Source of the DNA: Levilactobacillus zymae DSM 19395
Lineage (GTDB): Bacteria > Bacillota > Bacilli > Lactobacillales > Lactobacillaceae
Assembly: GCF_001434115.1 (NCBI RefSeq)
Contig: NZ_AZDW01000021.1
Coordinates: 1-64,000, forward strand
Length of the DNA: 64,000 nt
Direction: 5' to 3'
In this document: in pieces, positions 16,505-26,558 of the stretch
Position numbering within the stretch: position 1 is the first letter of the stretch
Layout: the number at the start of each line of letters is the position of its first letter
Notes under the pieces: model-generated
Told to the model about the DNA's origin: nothing
Database searches by the model: none
The model's input: only the letters and a program-made list of their open reading frames with translations
Made by a program: the position numbers and the translations under genes

Positions 16505-18637
16505 TTAGGCGGGGGCGTCCGTGAGCGTCCAATCAATCTGCCCACTGTAGTCCCCACTCACCGCGTGACCGGCCACCGTTAGCTGGATACCGGTGTCGTC
16601 GGTCCAATCATCCACCACGTCGGTCACGTCTTGATTAGCGCTGGACTGGCCCTGATGAATGGTCGTGGGCGTGCCGTTCAGTTGGATCTGGCTTTGCCCG
16701 TCCGAATAGGTCAACCCGCCGGCTAGTTTCTGACCGTCGCTGGTGGTAAAGTCCCCCACGGCGGCTTGGAGGTGCCACTTCGCCCCGGCCGCACGGCTAT
16801 CCACGACCCGCACGGACCAGTCGTTAGTCCGTTTGACCCGTTGAGTGCTACCCGTGAGCGTCGTTTGCTGGAAGGAACTTTGCTTGGCGACCTGGTCGAA
16901 GGTCAGGCCCCCGGTCACGTTAACGGTCGCCGTGATGGTGTTCGACCGGTTCCCATAATTATCTTCGACGTACAGGTCGATCGTGTTTTTCCCCACCGTT
17001 AAATCCTCGACGGCGGGCGTGTAACGGACCTTCCCACTCAGATTGTCGTCGGGATCGTCAATGGGTTCACCGGGCAGCGCCTTGCCGTTTAAGGTCGGGT
17101 GCACCGTCAAGTCAGCGTTGGTGATGGTGATGCCCTCGGGGACAAAGACCTGGGCCTTAATGGTGGTCGTCTCCCCCGCCGGAATCGTCACCGTGGCTAC
17201 CGACGTCAACAGGAGATCAATATCGAGTTTCGGTTCAATGGTGAAGTGGACGGTATCGGTCGTGGTGACCCCGTTGACCGCGGTAAAGGTACTGGTCTTG
17301 GCCGCCACCTCGCTGGCCTGTTTCTGGTCGGCCACGGTTCCGGTCAACCGAATCTTCGCCGTCTGGTTCGTCGCCGAGAGCGCCGAGTCTAGTTTAAACG
17401 TGAGTTGGTTATCGGCCACCTTATCCGGGTCGACCGTCTGCCGGTCCCCGTTGGCGTAAGTCACGTTGATCTTCTCAAATTCTAAGTTGTCCGGTAAGTT
17501 AAGCTTAGCCGTCACGTCCTTCCAGTCCTGCTTGCCCCCCTCGTAGGTCAGGTCGTAGTCCAGTTGCACCTCGTGGGTTCCCCGGGTACTGGCGCCATCG
17601 GTCAACACCTTCCCCGTATTCAGGTCCGTAAGCGTTGCCGTGGCGTCGGTCTCGACTAGTCCGGGAACGTTTTCAAAAATCACCAAATTATTCGCGTAGC
17701 TACTCCCGGTCGCCCCGGTGAAGCCCCAGCGGACCTTCCCCGTCTGGTCGGGATCGACTACGGCCGGGTCGACCGTCACGGTCCGTGCCGTTCCCGTCTG
17801 CTCGTTGCCGGTCGTGGGGTCCTTGTCATCGAAGCGGTAGGTCATCTGCCGGGCCTGAGCGTCCCAATCCAGGGTCACGTGATGCCAGCTGCCGTTCGAC
17901 AGGAGGTCGTTGCCCCCCGCGATTACGCCCTGGTGCGCTAACGTTGCGTAGTAGGCCGTCTGGGTAATAATCAGCCCACTGGTGGTTTTCACCAGCCGGT
18001 AGCTCTCGCCTTCGCCCGGATAGGCCGAGGCCAGGTGCGGCCCGGTCAACCCCACGTCAAACGAATCGGCCCCACCGGCCTTGCTATAGGTGTCCGACTT
18101 ATTGAGATGCGTATCAAATTCCAACGCCCAACTGTTTTGAATCGCCAACTGGGCTAAGGCCGCGGGATCGGTCTGTTTGGTGTTTGTATCGACCGCCCAG
18201 ACGCCCAGGGTCTCCCCGGAAATCTTCTTCCCGAAGCTGGGGGTCGCGGCCAACCCGCGGGAATCGTTTTGGAGCACAAACGCCATGCCATCCGCGGCGT
18301 TACCGGCCTTATTACCAAAGTACATCCACATGGACACGCTCTCGTCACGGTTCAGGTCAAAGGCGTTTTCGTCCGTGGACCAAATCGTCCCAAACTGATC
18401 CTTCGCATTAGTCACCATCACGGCCTGAGTCCCGGTCGTTTGGCCGTTGGTAGTGGTCACCACCTGGGCCTTGTTGTTGGCGGTCTCTCCCGGGGTAAAG
18501 ATCTGATCCAACGCAATCCCCTGGGGAGCGGTCGCCAATGCATTGTCGTAATCCGCATCGGCACGAGCGAGCGTCAGGCCCACCCCTAACGTCAACAGCA
18601 CGCTAACCACCGCCAATAATCCTGCTCGTAAGTTCAT
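16505..18637 (-). CDS. Secreted L-type-lectin-like WxL-domain protein (paralogue 1)
   Basis: A 710-residue surface protein. The signal peptide ends near residue 26 (LTLARADA). Residues about 35-265 form a legume-lectin-like sandwich (VSMWMYFGNKAGNAADGMAFVLQ, NSWALEFDTHLN, GSWHHVTLDWD). Immunoglobulin-like segments follow. The last 110 residues are a WxL cell-wall-binding domain with WHL and the closing IDWTLTDAP. WxL domains bind peptidoglycan non-covalently; the lectin part suggests carbohydrate binding, ligand unknown. The ATG follows AAAGGGG. It is paralogous to the next gene upstream (18814-20961). No DUF916 or LPXTG partner of the usual WxL clusters is adjacent. Confidence 0.87.
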   Translation of the reverse strand: MNLRAGLLAVVSVLLTLGVGLTLARADADYDNALATAPQGIALDQIFTPGETANNKAQVVTTTNGQTTGTQAVMVTNAKDQFGTIWSTDENAFDLNRDESVSMWMYFGNKAGNAADGMAFVLQNDSRGLAATPSFGKKISGETLGVWAVDTNTKQTDPAALAQLAIQNSWALEFDTHLNKSDTYSKAGGADSFDVGLTGPHLASAYPGEGESYRLVKTTSGLIITQTAYYATLAHQGVIAGGNDLLSNGSWHHVTLDWDAQARQMTYRFDDKDPTTGNEQTGTARTVTVDPAVVDPDQTGKVRWGFTGATGSSYANNLVIFENVPGLVETDATATLTDLNTGKVLTDGASTRGTHEVQLDYDLTYEGGKQDWKDVTAKLNLPDNLEFEKINVTYANGDRQTVDPDKVADNQLTFKLDSALSATNQTAKIRLTGTVADQKQASEVAAKTSTFTAVNGVTTTDTVHFTIEPKLDIDLLLTSVATVTIPAGETTTIKAQVFVPEGITITNADLTVHPTLNGKALPGEPIDDPDDNLSGKVRYTPAVEDLTVGKNTIDLYVEDNYGNRSNTITATVNVTGGLTFDQVAKQSSFQQTTLTGSTQRVKRTNDWSVRVVDSRAAGAKWHLQAAVGDFTTSDGQKLAGGLTYSDGQSQIQLNGTPTTIHQGQSSANQDVTDVVDDWTDDTGIQLTVAGHAVSGDYSGQIDWTLTDAPA

Positions 18638-18724
18638 CGCCGACGCCCCTTTCTTATACTATAACCATTTTATACGATGAAATAGGTCAATTGTATTAGA
18701 AGGGTTCGCCGCCGCGGGGGCTGG

Positions 18725-18756
18725 TCAAAAATCATCAGCTCCGCTTCGATTTTTGA
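18725..18756. repeat. Hairpin between the WxL genes
   Basis: TCAAAAATC pairs with GATTTTTGA (9 bp, 14-nt loop). It may be a second terminator or a leader element of the downstream WxL gene. Confidence 0.4.
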
Positions 18757-18773
18757 TTAGCGCGGGTATTCAA

Positions 18774-18801
18774 AAAGGCCAAGGGGGGGCCCTTGGCCTT
18801 T
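18774..18801 (-). terminator. Terminator after WxL paralogue 2
   Basis: A 12-bp perfect stem (18774-18785 with 18790-18801) with a G4 loop (plus strand) is followed by T5 on the minus strand. It implies that the two WxL genes are separate units. Confidence 0.9.
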
Positions 18802-18813
18802 CAGTGTCTGCTT

Positions 18814-20961
18814 CTAATGGGGCGCATCGTTTAACGACCAGTGCAGATTAGCCTGGTACTCCCCCGCCAGGGCCTGCGTCCCCAGGTGGAGGCTCAATCC
18901 GCGTTGCTGATTCCAGGTCGCGGCCACGTCAAACACCGGCTGGTCGTCCATCGCCGTGCCCCGGTGAATGGGGATGGGGTCAGCCGTGATGGCCGTGCGG
19001 TGTTGCCCGTCAACGTACATCAATTGCCCGTCCAACGGGTGATCATCGGCCGTGCGACGAAAGGGTGTCGCGGCGATCTGTAACTGCCACTTGGCCCCCG
19101 CCGCCCGAGTGTCGCGGACCAGGACCCGCCAGTCGCCCGCACGGCCCACACTGGCCGGGGCTTGCCCCGTTAGTTGGGTGGTTTGAAAGGCCTCACTATG
19201 AACCAGGTCTAACGATAAAGTCCCCACCACGTTCACGTCCACCTTAATGGTCGGAGAGGTGTTGCCGTAGTTGTCCCGGACCTTGAGTTGGACGTCGTTG
19301 TGGCCCCCCTTGAGCAATTTAGCCGCCGGCGTATACCGGACCGCCCCCGCAACCGGCTCGTCTAGCGGTTGGTCGGCCTGCTTGCGTCCGTTGACCGTGG
19401 CCTGGAGCCGTAACTCCCGGTTGGTCAGCTGAACGCTACTGGGCCAGGTGACCTGCCCCCTAATGGTCGGCGCGTCACCGTACTTGACCGTGGTTTTCGC
19501 GGGACTCTCCCGGGCTAAGTCCAACTGGTAATTCGGTACCAGGGTCAGCTTGGGCACCGCCGTGGTCGCAATCCCGTTGACCGCCGAAAAACTGGCGCGC
19601 GTGGCCGCGATTGGCTGAGGGCGCACGTCATTTTGGGTGACGCCGGTCAGGCGAATCGTGGCCTGATGATTCCGCATATTAAGGTTCTGGTCAAGGGTGG
19701 CCACCAAATGGCCGTCCTTCAATTGGGCCGCCGTCAGCGTCTGCCGGCGCTGGTTGGCGTACGTTACCTCGCCCTGCGTAAACTGGATGCGCTGGGGCAA
19801 GGCCACGTCTAACTGAACCCCCGCCCAATCCTGCTTCCCATCGTGGTAGTTAACCCGATACGTCAGCTCAACGGGCGTATCGCCGCGGACCTGCCCACCG
19901 GCCGTCACCGGTTGGTGCGTTGTCAGATCCGTCAAGGTCGCCTTAGCCGAGGCGTTCACCAGGCCGGGAACGCCCTCGAAGATGACCAGGTTATTGGCGG
20001 CCTCCATCCCGTTCGACCCGGTAAAGCCCCAGGTCGCCTTCCCCGTCTTCTCGGGATCGATCTTTTGCAGGTCGAGCTTGACCGCCTGCTGCTTTCCCGG
20101 CAAAGGTTCGCCGGTCTGGGGATCCTTATCATCGAACGTGTAGGTCATGGTCTGAGTGTGGCTCTGCCAGTCGAGGGTGATGTGGTGCCACTGGCCGTTT
20201 GCCAAGAGGTTTTTATCCCCCTGGATGGGCTGGACGTGATTCAAATTAAAGTAATACCGGGGCGTTTTGTCCCAGGCCAGTATTCCCGGTGTCACCCGGT
20301 TCACCTGATAACTCGCGGCATCCCCCGGGTAGTTCGACGCGATGTGGGGACCCTTCAACTTAGTGTCAAAGGACGTGCCCAGACCAGCGCCCGCATAGTC
20401 CGCGGTCTTATTCAAGAACGTGTCAAATTCCAACGCCCAACTATTCTGGATCGCCGTTGCGGCAATCGCCTGCGGGTCGGTCCGCGTATTCTGGTTGTCC
20501 ACGCCCCAAACGCCCAGCGTTTCCCCGAAGATTTTATCCGTAAACTGCGGCATGGCTTTGAGCCCCCGCGGATCGTTATGGATCACCAGGGCCATCCCAT
20601 CCGCTGCCTTTTCGCGCTTATCGCCAAAGTACATCCACATCGACGTGGTCACGTCGTGGGTCAAATCAAATTCGTTACCCGGTTGCGACCAAATCGTGCC
20701 CACCTGTTGCGGCGCACTGGTCACCAGCACGGCCTGGGTCTGGGACGCCGAACCTTTAGCGGTGATCACCTTCGCACTATTCTGCTGCTGACTGTCCGTC
20801 ACTGACTCGCCCGTAACGAATGCGTTGGTCAGTGCGATTCCCTGTGGCGCCTTGGCGATAAACTCTTGGGCCGTCTCGGCGTGCACGCTGGTCACCGGTC
20901 CCCAGAAGCACACTAATCCCAATAACGCCAAGCAGATTCTCCCCGCATCCCGTAATTCCAT
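18814..20961 (-). CDS. Secreted L-type-lectin-like WxL-domain protein (paralogue 2)
   Basis: A 715-residue protein with the same architecture as its neighbour: signal peptide to about residue 28 (VTSVHAE), the KAPQGIALTNAFV start of the mature chain, lectin-like domain with TSMWMYFGDKREKAADGMALVIHN and NSWALEFDTFLN, Ig-like middle, and a C-terminal WxL domain (KWQLQ and LHWSLNDAP). The two are clearly related across the full length yet diverged, consistent with an older tandem duplication. The ATG follows AAGGGG. Ligand unknown. Confidence 0.87.
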   Translation of the reverse strand: MELRDAGRICLALLGLVCFWGPVTSVHAETAQEFIAKAPQGIALTNAFVTGESVTDSQQQNSAKVITAKGSASQTQAVLVTSAPQQVGTIWSQPGNEFDLTHDVTTSMWMYFGDKREKAADGMALVIHNDPRGLKAMPQFTDKIFGETLGVWGVDNQNTRTDPQAIAATAIQNSWALEFDTFLNKTADYAGAGLGTSFDTKLKGPHIASNYPGDAASYQVNRVTPGILAWDKTPRYYFNLNHVQPIQGDKNLLANGQWHHITLDWQSHTQTMTYTFDDKDPQTGEPLPGKQQAVKLDLQKIDPEKTGKATWGFTGSNGMEAANNLVIFEGVPGLVNASAKATLTDLTTHQPVTAGGQVRGDTPVELTYRVNYHDGKQDWAGVQLDVALPQRIQFTQGEVTYANQRRQTLTAAQLKDGHLVATLDQNLNMRNHQATIRLTGVTQNDVRPQPIAATRASFSAVNGIATTAVPKLTLVPNYQLDLARESPAKTTVKYGDAPTIRGQVTWPSSVQLTNRELRLQATVNGRKQADQPLDEPVAGAVRYTPAAKLLKGGHNDVQLKVRDNYGNTSPTIKVDVNVVGTLSLDLVHSEAFQTTQLTGQAPASVGRAGDWRVLVRDTRAAGAKWQLQIAATPFRRTADDHPLDGQLMYVDGQHRTAITADPIPIHRGTAMDDQPVFDVAATWNQQRGLSLHLGTQALAGEYQANLHWSLNDAPH

Positions 20962-21101
20962 GTTTCTTAACCCCTTTTCACTAACGTTACTTCAACGATA
21001 GCACGGGCTAAATTCCCATAAATTCACAAGGCTAAAACGGTTGGCTCTGCGGTTATTTTTGCGTTGACTTGTCAACTAACCCGGTGCCGCTACCATCAAA
21101 A

Positions 21102-21139
21102 TAGCCCCCGTCAACGCGTTAATGCGTTGCCAGGGGCTA
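21102..21139 (-). terminator. Terminator after prfC
   Basis: TAGCCCC (21102-21108) pairs with GGGGCTA (21133-21139) and encloses CAACGC/GCGTTG. T4 follows on the minus strand. Confidence 0.8.
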
Positions 21140-21150
21140 CTCGTTTTAGT

Positions 21151-22728
21151 CTAAAGTTTTGACGTGAGGGTCACGTCCGGATACTTATCCTTGAACCAGC
21201 GTTCCGCAAATTGGTTTTCGAATAAGAACAGCGGTTGGCCTTGCCGGTCCTTGACCAGCAGGTTCCGGGAGGACGACATCCGTTCGTCCAATTGGTCGGG
21301 GTCGATCCACCGCGCCGTCTTCTTGCCCATCGGTTCCATGATGACGTCGGAGTTGTACTCGTTTTTCATCCGGAATTGGAAGACTTCGAACTGCAGCTGC
21401 CCAACGGCACCCAAGATGTAGTCGCCGGTCGAGTAGGCCGTGTAGAGTTGCACGGCCCCTTCTTGGACCAGTTGGTCGATTCCCTTATGGAAGGACTTCT
21501 GCTTCATCACGTTCTTCGCGGAGACCCGCACGAACAGTTCCGGCGTAAATTGTGGCAACTTCTCGAACCTAATATCCTTTTTACCGGTATAAATAGCATC
21601 CCCGATTTGGAAGTTCCCGGTATCGTACAAGCCGATAATGTCCCCGGCCACGGCCGTTTCCACGTTTTCACGCGTGTCGGCCATGAATTCCGTAACGTTG
21701 GAGAGCCGCAGCTTCTTGCCGGTCCGTTCCTGGATCACGTCCATCCCCCGGTCAAATTCACCCGAGCAGATCCGCACAAAGGCGATGCGGTCCCGGTGAT
21801 GTGGGTTCATGTTGGCCTGAATCTTGAACACGAACCCGGAGAATTCCGGATCGGTCGGGGCCACGTCGCCGTCGGTTTCCGTCTGGTGGACCGCCGGCTG
21901 GGGCGCGTATTCCAGATAGGTGTCCAGGAAGGTCTGGACACCGAAGTTCGCTAACGCGGACCCAAAGAAGACCGGTGTCTGGTCCCCACTGGCAATTTTC
22001 GCCGCGTCAAACGGGTTCCCCGCCTCTTCGATCATTTGCATGTTTTCGCGGGCTTCGGTGTACCAGTCGTCTTCCTCTAAGGCGTTAGGCGTGACCAGGT
22101 CCCCGTCGTCGTTTAACGGCAGGTACTGGTTGCCCTGGGCGTCCTGGTGGAACAGGGCCACCCGGTGATGGTAGCGGTCGTACAGGCCCTTAAGTTCCTT
22201 CCCCATCCCGATCGGCCAGTTCATGGGGTACCCTTCGATGCCCAACACGTCTTCAAGTTCGGCGATCAGGTCCAACGGGTCACGCCCATCACGGTCCAAC
22301 TTGTTCATGAAGGTAAAGATCGGAATGCCCCGCATCTTACAAATCTTGAACAGTTTCTTGGTCTGCGGTTCGATCCCCTTGGCGGAGTCGATGACCATGA
22401 CGGCCGAGTCAACGGCCATCAACGTCCGGTAGGTATCTTCGGAGAAATCTTCGTGCCCCGGGGTATCCAAAATGTTGATGCGTTTGCCCTGGTAGTCGAA
22501 TTGCATCACGGAACTCGTGACCGAAATCCCCCGCTTTTGTTCAATTTCCATCCAGTCGGACTTGGCAAAGTTACCACTCTTACGGGCCTTGACCGTTCCG
22601 GCTTCCCGCACGACGCCCCCGAACAGCAGGAGTTGTTCGGTAATCGTGGTTTTCCCGGCATCGGGGTGGGAGATAATGGCGAAGGTCCGCCGCTTATCCA
22701 CCGCCGCTGCTAAATTTTTTTCACTCAT
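21151..22728 (-). CDS. prfC: Peptide chain release factor 3
   Basis: A 525-residue translational GTPase that recycles RF1/RF2. The P-loop is SHPDAGKTT (about residues 20-28), then DTPGHEDF and [10 protein letters not shown]. The sequence [13 protein letters not shown] and length of about 525 residues separate it from EF-G. The ATG has GAGGA upstream. It is monocistronic. Confidence 0.95.
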   Translation of the reverse strand: MSEKNLAAAVDKRRTFAIISHPDAGKTTITEQLLLFGGVVREAGTVKARKSGNFAKSDWMEIEQKRGISVTSSVMQFDYQGKRINILDTPGHEDFSEDTYRTLMAVDSAVMVIDSAKGIEPQTKKLFKICKMRGIPIFTFMNKLDRDGRDPLDLIAELEDVLGIEGYPMNWPIGMGKELKGLYDRYHHRVALFHQDAQGNQYLPLNDDGDLVTPNALEEDDWYTEARENMQMIEEAGNPFDAAKIASGDQTPVFFGSALANFGVQTFLDTYLEYAPQPAVHQTETDGDVAPTDPEFSGFVFKIQANMNPHHRDRIAFVRICSGEFDRGMDVIQERTGKKLRLSNVTEFMADTRENVETAVAGDIIGLYDTGNFQIGDAIYTGKKDIRFEKLPQFTPELFVRVSAKNVMKQKSFHKGIDQLVQEGAVQLYTAYSTGDYILGAVGQLQFEVFQFRMKNEYNSDVIMEPMGKKTARWIDPDQLDERMSSSRNLLVKDRQGQPLFLFENQFAERWFKDKYPDVTLTSKL

Positions 22729-22896
22729 AGTTCGTTCCTCACAGATTTTTAAGGTTTAAAAACACGTTAATAGACACAATGCTTTGATTTTAACACATAA
22801 CCCCGGACAATTCACGAATTGCTCGGCGGCGTTTCCGCCATCCCCGGTTTAGTGGTATCATTATAAATTGAATTCTATCGGAAAACAGGTGAACTT

Positions 22897-23457
22897 ATGT
22901 CGGCGAGTACCGAAATCATCCTAATTGAAATCGTCTTTAGTCTCGGCGCCCTGATCGCCCTCGGGGGACTGGTCGGGTTGATCTGGACCAAGCGCCACCA
23001 CCAAGCGCTCCGGCCGGCAATGACCGTGATTGTTTGCGGGGTGGGCATTGTGATTATCGCCAGCCTCTTGAACGTCCTGCTGTTCAAGTCCTACGCCGGG
23101 GTGCGGGTCAAGAAAAATCAATACTACGAAATCACCAGTCTGACCACCAACATGCACGCTTCCCTGGCCAGCAGTCAGGCGCCTAACCAGCCAGTCACGC
23201 CCCAGGCCAAGAAGGCCAGCCGCAACGTGACCTACCTAATCGATCACACGGGTCAACCCGCGCGGTCCAAGCGTTGGGCCCAAGCCGCCCAGACGCAACT
23301 GACCCGGCGCAAGGCCCCCAACGTCGCGCTGGTCAAACGCAACTACCAAAAGATTCTGCATCAGTATTTCCAAGGCATCACCTCATCGGCCAAAACGGTG
23401 ACCAAACTGGAAACCCACGCCGTTGACCGCGTGAACCAGGCCCCCAAAACAAAATAG
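22897..23457 (+). CDS. Two-helix membrane protein of unknown function
   Basis: A 186-residue protein. Two transmembrane helices (about 5-28 and 41-63) are followed by a basic, Ala/Gln/Lys-rich tail of about 120 residues that is probably extracellular or at the membrane face. I recognise no family. The ATG at 22897 has only a weak CAGGTGA ribosome site. It is transcribed alone, between prfC (divergent) and the teichoic acid genes (convergent). Confidence 0.6.
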   Translation: MSASTEIILIEIVFSLGALIALGGLVGLIWTKRHHQALRPAMTVIVCGVGIVIIASLLNVLLFKSYAGVRVKKNQYYEITSLTTNMHASLASSQAPNQPVTPQAKKASRNVTYLIDHTGQPARSKRWAQAAQTQLTRRKAPNVALVKRNYQKILHQYFQGITSSAKTVTKLETHAVDRVNQAPKTK

Positions 23458-23465
23458 GCGTCACT

Positions 23466-23505
23466 AAAACCCCGTCATTGCGCTCGATGCAATGACGGGG
23501 TTTTT
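23466..23505. terminator. Bidirectional terminator before tagF
   Basis: A 16-bp perfect stem (23466-23481 with 23489-23504) carries A4/T5 on its flanks and lies between converging genes. Confidence 0.93.
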
Positions 23506-23560
23506 AAGTGGTAATTAGCCATAAGATTGATTCACGCTTAAAGCCAACCGTGACACCGGG

Positions 23561-25585
23561 TTAGCCCTGGTTTTCGATCTGTTGGACCACGTAGTTCACG
23601 ACCTTTAACGAACTCAGCCCGTCGTCGATCGCACAGAACCGGCGGTAGAAGTCCATGAACTTCGGATCGTCGCTCATGTCCGGCGTCTGTAACTTGTCAC
23701 CGATCATGGTCAACAATTCCTTTTCGTTGTGGGCGATTTCCCCCGGCAAGTCCCGTTCGTAATCCAGGTAGAAGCCCCGCAGTTCGTCCTTGTACATGTG
23801 GTAATCGTACGGGTAGAACAGGATGGGCCGCTTGAGGTAGGCGTAATCGAAGAACACGGACGAGTAGTCGGTGATCAACATGTCACTGATCAAGTAGAGG
23901 TCCGAAATGCTGGGGTGGTTCGACATGTCGTACACGAAGTCCTCGTACCCGCTGATGTCTAAAGCGTTAGAGATCAGGTAGTGCATCCGCAGGACCAACA
24001 CGGCGTCGTCGCCAAACTTTTGTTTGAAGTCGTCTAACGAGAACGGCAATTCAAAGGTGTACTTCCCCTTCTCGGCGAACTGGTTGTCCCGGTAAGTCGG
24101 CGCGTACAAGACGACCTTCTTATCCAACGGAATCCCCATCTGGGTCTTTAAGGCCACGATGTCCTCGGCACTGCTGTTGATCAGTTCGTCGTTCCGGGGA
24201 TAGCCGACCTTTAAAATCTGGTTGTTGAACCCGAAGGCCGACCGGAAGATCTGCGTGGAGTAGTCGTTAGGCGAGACCAACGCGTCCCACCGGTTGGCTT
24301 CGCGCACGAAATTAGCGTGGTACTTGGTGGTCGTGGTGCCAGGCATCGACACGTTTTCGATGTCGAGGCCCAACTTCTTCAGCGGCGTTCCGTGCCAGGT
24401 CTGGATGTAGGTCACGTAGTTGGGTTTCTTGACCCAGGCCGGGAAACGCGCGTTACTGATCCAGAACGTGGCCTTTTCCAACGTCCGGACCCACTTGGCC
24501 GTGCGCCGCACCACGAACGGAATCCCGTTTTGCTTACAAAACTTCTTCTGGGTCCGGTCGATCGACCAGACGAAGCGGAAGCCGGGATAAAGTTGCGTGA
24601 ACAACTGGTAGATGGCGTACGGCGAATCACTGACCTGCCGACCCCCGAAACTTTCGAAGATCAGGGTCGGTTGGTCGTAAGCCCGGTGGCCGCGCTTAAA
24701 CAACCGCCGCATGTACATCAAGTTGACCTTTTCCATCAGGACGCTCAACAGATGCGTCGCGCCGCCGACCTTGTTGGGCAGGTGTCCCAGCCGTTCGGGT
24801 AACGACGGGGCCGCCATTTCGCGGATCTGAATGCCGTTGTTGAACCGCTTTTCGATCACGACCAAGCGGTGATGCCCGGTGATGGCTTGGGTGACCTGTC
24901 CGGCCAACGACTTGCCCAGGATCACCCGTTGTTCGAGGTCCTGACCGTCCACCGTCGACCGGATGAACAGTTCCTGCTTACTGTTAGACGCCAGGTCGCT
25001 TAACGGGATTATCCCGCTAAACAGCCCGTGCAAGCCCATCTTGGTGATGGGCCATTCGGCGGTCCCCTGATCTTGACCGTTCTTTAGGACCAGCCGTTGA
25101 TTTTCAATCTTACGGTTGTTGATCCGGTTAGGCCCCGTGATTTGGAGCTGGTCGTTCTGTAAGTTAATCGCACTGATGGCAAATTCATCATCGGGTTGAT
25201 TGGTGTGGAGGTTAAATAACGCCATGCCGTTAGCGTCACTGTTTAATTGATAAAAGCTGGTCAACGACAACTGATGGCGGTCGCTGAGGTATTCACTTTC
25301 GACCTGAATCAGGCCCCGGGTATCCTGTTGCTGGAGGTTCAAGTACAGCTCCCAACTAAAGTCCCCCTGGGTACTGCCCGGCACCTTTAAGTCGTTGGCG
25401 TTAAGCCGTACCCGCACCACGCCGGCACTAATGACCTTGGTGATGGGTAAGGTCAACGACACTTGGGTCTGCTTCTCCAGAAAGGTGACCACTAAGTCGT
25501 CAAACGGTTCCGGCACGTCGATCAATTCGAGTTCGAGTTCCTGTAATTTCTTTTTATGATGTAATCCAGATAAAATCGCACGCAC
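23561..25585 (-). CDS. CDP-glycerol glycerophosphotransferase (TagF/TarF family)
   Basis: A 674-residue wall teichoic acid enzyme. The catalytic domain spans about residues 300-670, with TWHGTPLKKLGLD, APTYRDNQF and TDYSSVFFDYAYLKRPILFYPYD, the standard signatures for transfer of glycerol phosphate from CDP-glycerol. The first 290 residues are a beta-rich region without recognised motifs, perhaps for acceptor or membrane binding. Start GTG at 25585 with AAGGAG 10 nt upstream. It follows the TagE-N-like gene by 14 nt. Whether it acts as primase or polymerase is not decided by sequence. Confidence 0.85.
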   Translation of the reverse strand: MRAILSGLHHKKKLQELELELIDVPEPFDDLVVTFLEKQTQVSLTLPITKVISAGVVRVRLNANDLKVPGSTQGDFSWELYLNLQQQDTRGLIQVESEYLSDRHQLSLTSFYQLNSDANGMALFNLHTNQPDDEFAISAINLQNDQLQITGPNRINNRKIENQRLVLKNGQDQGTAEWPITKMGLHGLFSGIIPLSDLASNSKQELFIRSTVDGQDLEQRVILGKSLAGQVTQAITGHHRLVVIEKRFNNGIQIREMAAPSLPERLGHLPNKVGGATHLLSVLMEKVNLMYMRRLFKRGHRAYDQPTLIFESFGGRQVSDSPYAIYQLFTQLYPGFRFVWSIDRTQKKFCKQNGIPFVVRRTAKWVRTLEKATFWISNARFPAWVKKPNYVTYIQTWHGTPLKKLGLDIENVSMPGTTTTKYHANFVREANRWDALVSPNDYSTQIFRSAFGFNNQILKVGYPRNDELINSSAEDIVALKTQMGIPLDKKVVLYAPTYRDNQFAEKGKYTFELPFSLDDFKQKFGDDAVLVLRMHYLISNALDISGYEDFVYDMSNHPSISDLYLISDMLITDYSSVFFDYAYLKRPILFYPYDYHMYKDELRGFYLDYERDLPGEIAHNEKELLTMIGDKLQTPDMSDDPKFMDFYRRFCAIDDGLSSLKVVNYVVQQIENQG

Positions 25586-25599
25586 GATGGAATAACTCC

Positions 25600-26484
25600 T
25601 TAGTAATTAAAGATTAACTGGTGAGGCATTTGCGGGGACAACACGGCGTTGACCGCCAGATCCACGTAAAGTTGGGTCTGCGGCGTCATGAAGTGGTCCA
25701 GCACCGTCTGGTAGAAGGCATAGACGTCGTTGAACCGGTGGTAGGTGGCGTAGACCAACACGCTGTGGTAGGTCTCCGTGGCCGTGATCATCTCGGTATG
25801 GTCCACGCTCTTAGCCAGCGTCCGGTCGCGCTTACGCTTCGACATGTTATTGAGTGCCGCGACTTCCTTGGCGCTGCTAAATTCCGTGGCAATCATCGCC
25901 GAATCCGCCCCTAAGTTGTAGACGTGTTCGACCTGGCGCTGATGACGCGTCAAGCGAAGCGTGGCTTCCCCCTGCGCGTTTAGCAGGTAGCTGGTCTGCG
26001 CGACGCCATCTTGAAACTTCGCGACTCCCACGACCTGCCCGTGTAAATCGTAAGTATCGACCTGCGTCAATTGATCGTCGTGGTATTGGCGTAACACCAT
26101 CGGCGTGTGGTCGTCTAATTGTTGCAATTCGGCGATCAGGTGCCCATGGTCTAAGTACCGGCGTAACTGTCCCTGTTGGTCGGCAAAGACCCGTTCTTCA
26201 TACGCCGTTAAATCCAGGGCGTGGCGGTCCTCAGCACTGAGGGCCAAGCCGGCCTCCTGTGCGTAAAGTTCCGCAATCGTGATAATGCGCACGTGACTGA
26301 AGCGTTCGTCGTCACGCGCCAACCGTTCGATGAACTGCCGCACTTCCCAGGCGGCGTCAAAGTCCACCAGGGCGACGAGTAATTTAATGGTGACGTTTTG
26401 TTGAAGGGCCGCCTTCAATTGCTTGGTAAAATTGGGCTTATGAAGGCCGTCCAACGACGTCACGAGAAATATAATTTGCTGCAC
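25600..26484 (-). CDS. Unknown protein resembling the N-terminal half of TagE/GtfA-type glycosyltransferases
   Basis: A 294-residue soluble protein. The middle (about 110-190) has repeated beta strands of the kind QVDTYDLHGQVVGVAKFQDG and YLLNAQGEATL, which recall the beta-meander in front of the GT4 domain of teichoic acid glucosyltransferases. The GT4 catalytic half is absent: there is no E-x7-E motif and no donor-site Rossmann half. Start is GTG at 26484 after GGAGGG. It sits directly before tagF, so a teichoic acid role, possibly as a partner subunit, is likely by context only. Confidence 0.5.
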   Translation of the reverse strand: MQQIIFLVTSLDGLHKPNFTKQLKAALQQNVTIKLLVALVDFDAAWEVRQFIERLARDDERFSHVRIITIAELYAQEAGLALSAEDRHALDLTAYEERVFADQQGQLRRYLDHGHLIAELQQLDDHTPMVLRQYHDDQLTQVDTYDLHGQVVGVAKFQDGVAQTSYLLNAQGEATLRLTRHQRQVEHVYNLGADSAMIATEFSSAKEVAALNNMSKRKRDRTLAKSVDHTEMITATETYHSVLVYATYHRFNDVYAFYQTVLDHFMTPQTQLYVDLAVNAVLSPQMPHQLIFNY

Positions 26485-26515
26485 TGCTGTTCCCTCCGTT
26501 TGCGCTGGTCACTAT

Positions 26516-26546
26516 GAAAAAATCCCTAGTCAGCGACTAAGGATTT
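26516..26546 (-). terminator. Terminator after tagD
   Basis: A 12-bp stem with one G-T pair (26520-26531 with 26535-26546) is followed by T6 on the minus strand. Confidence 0.85.
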
Positions 26547-26558
26547 TAGGACCATCGA

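Noticed and set aside
19843-20805. Long plus-strand frame (320 codons) opposite the second WxL gene
   Set aside because: Antisense shadow of a clear signal-peptide and WxL-domain protein; no ribosome site or recognisable domain.
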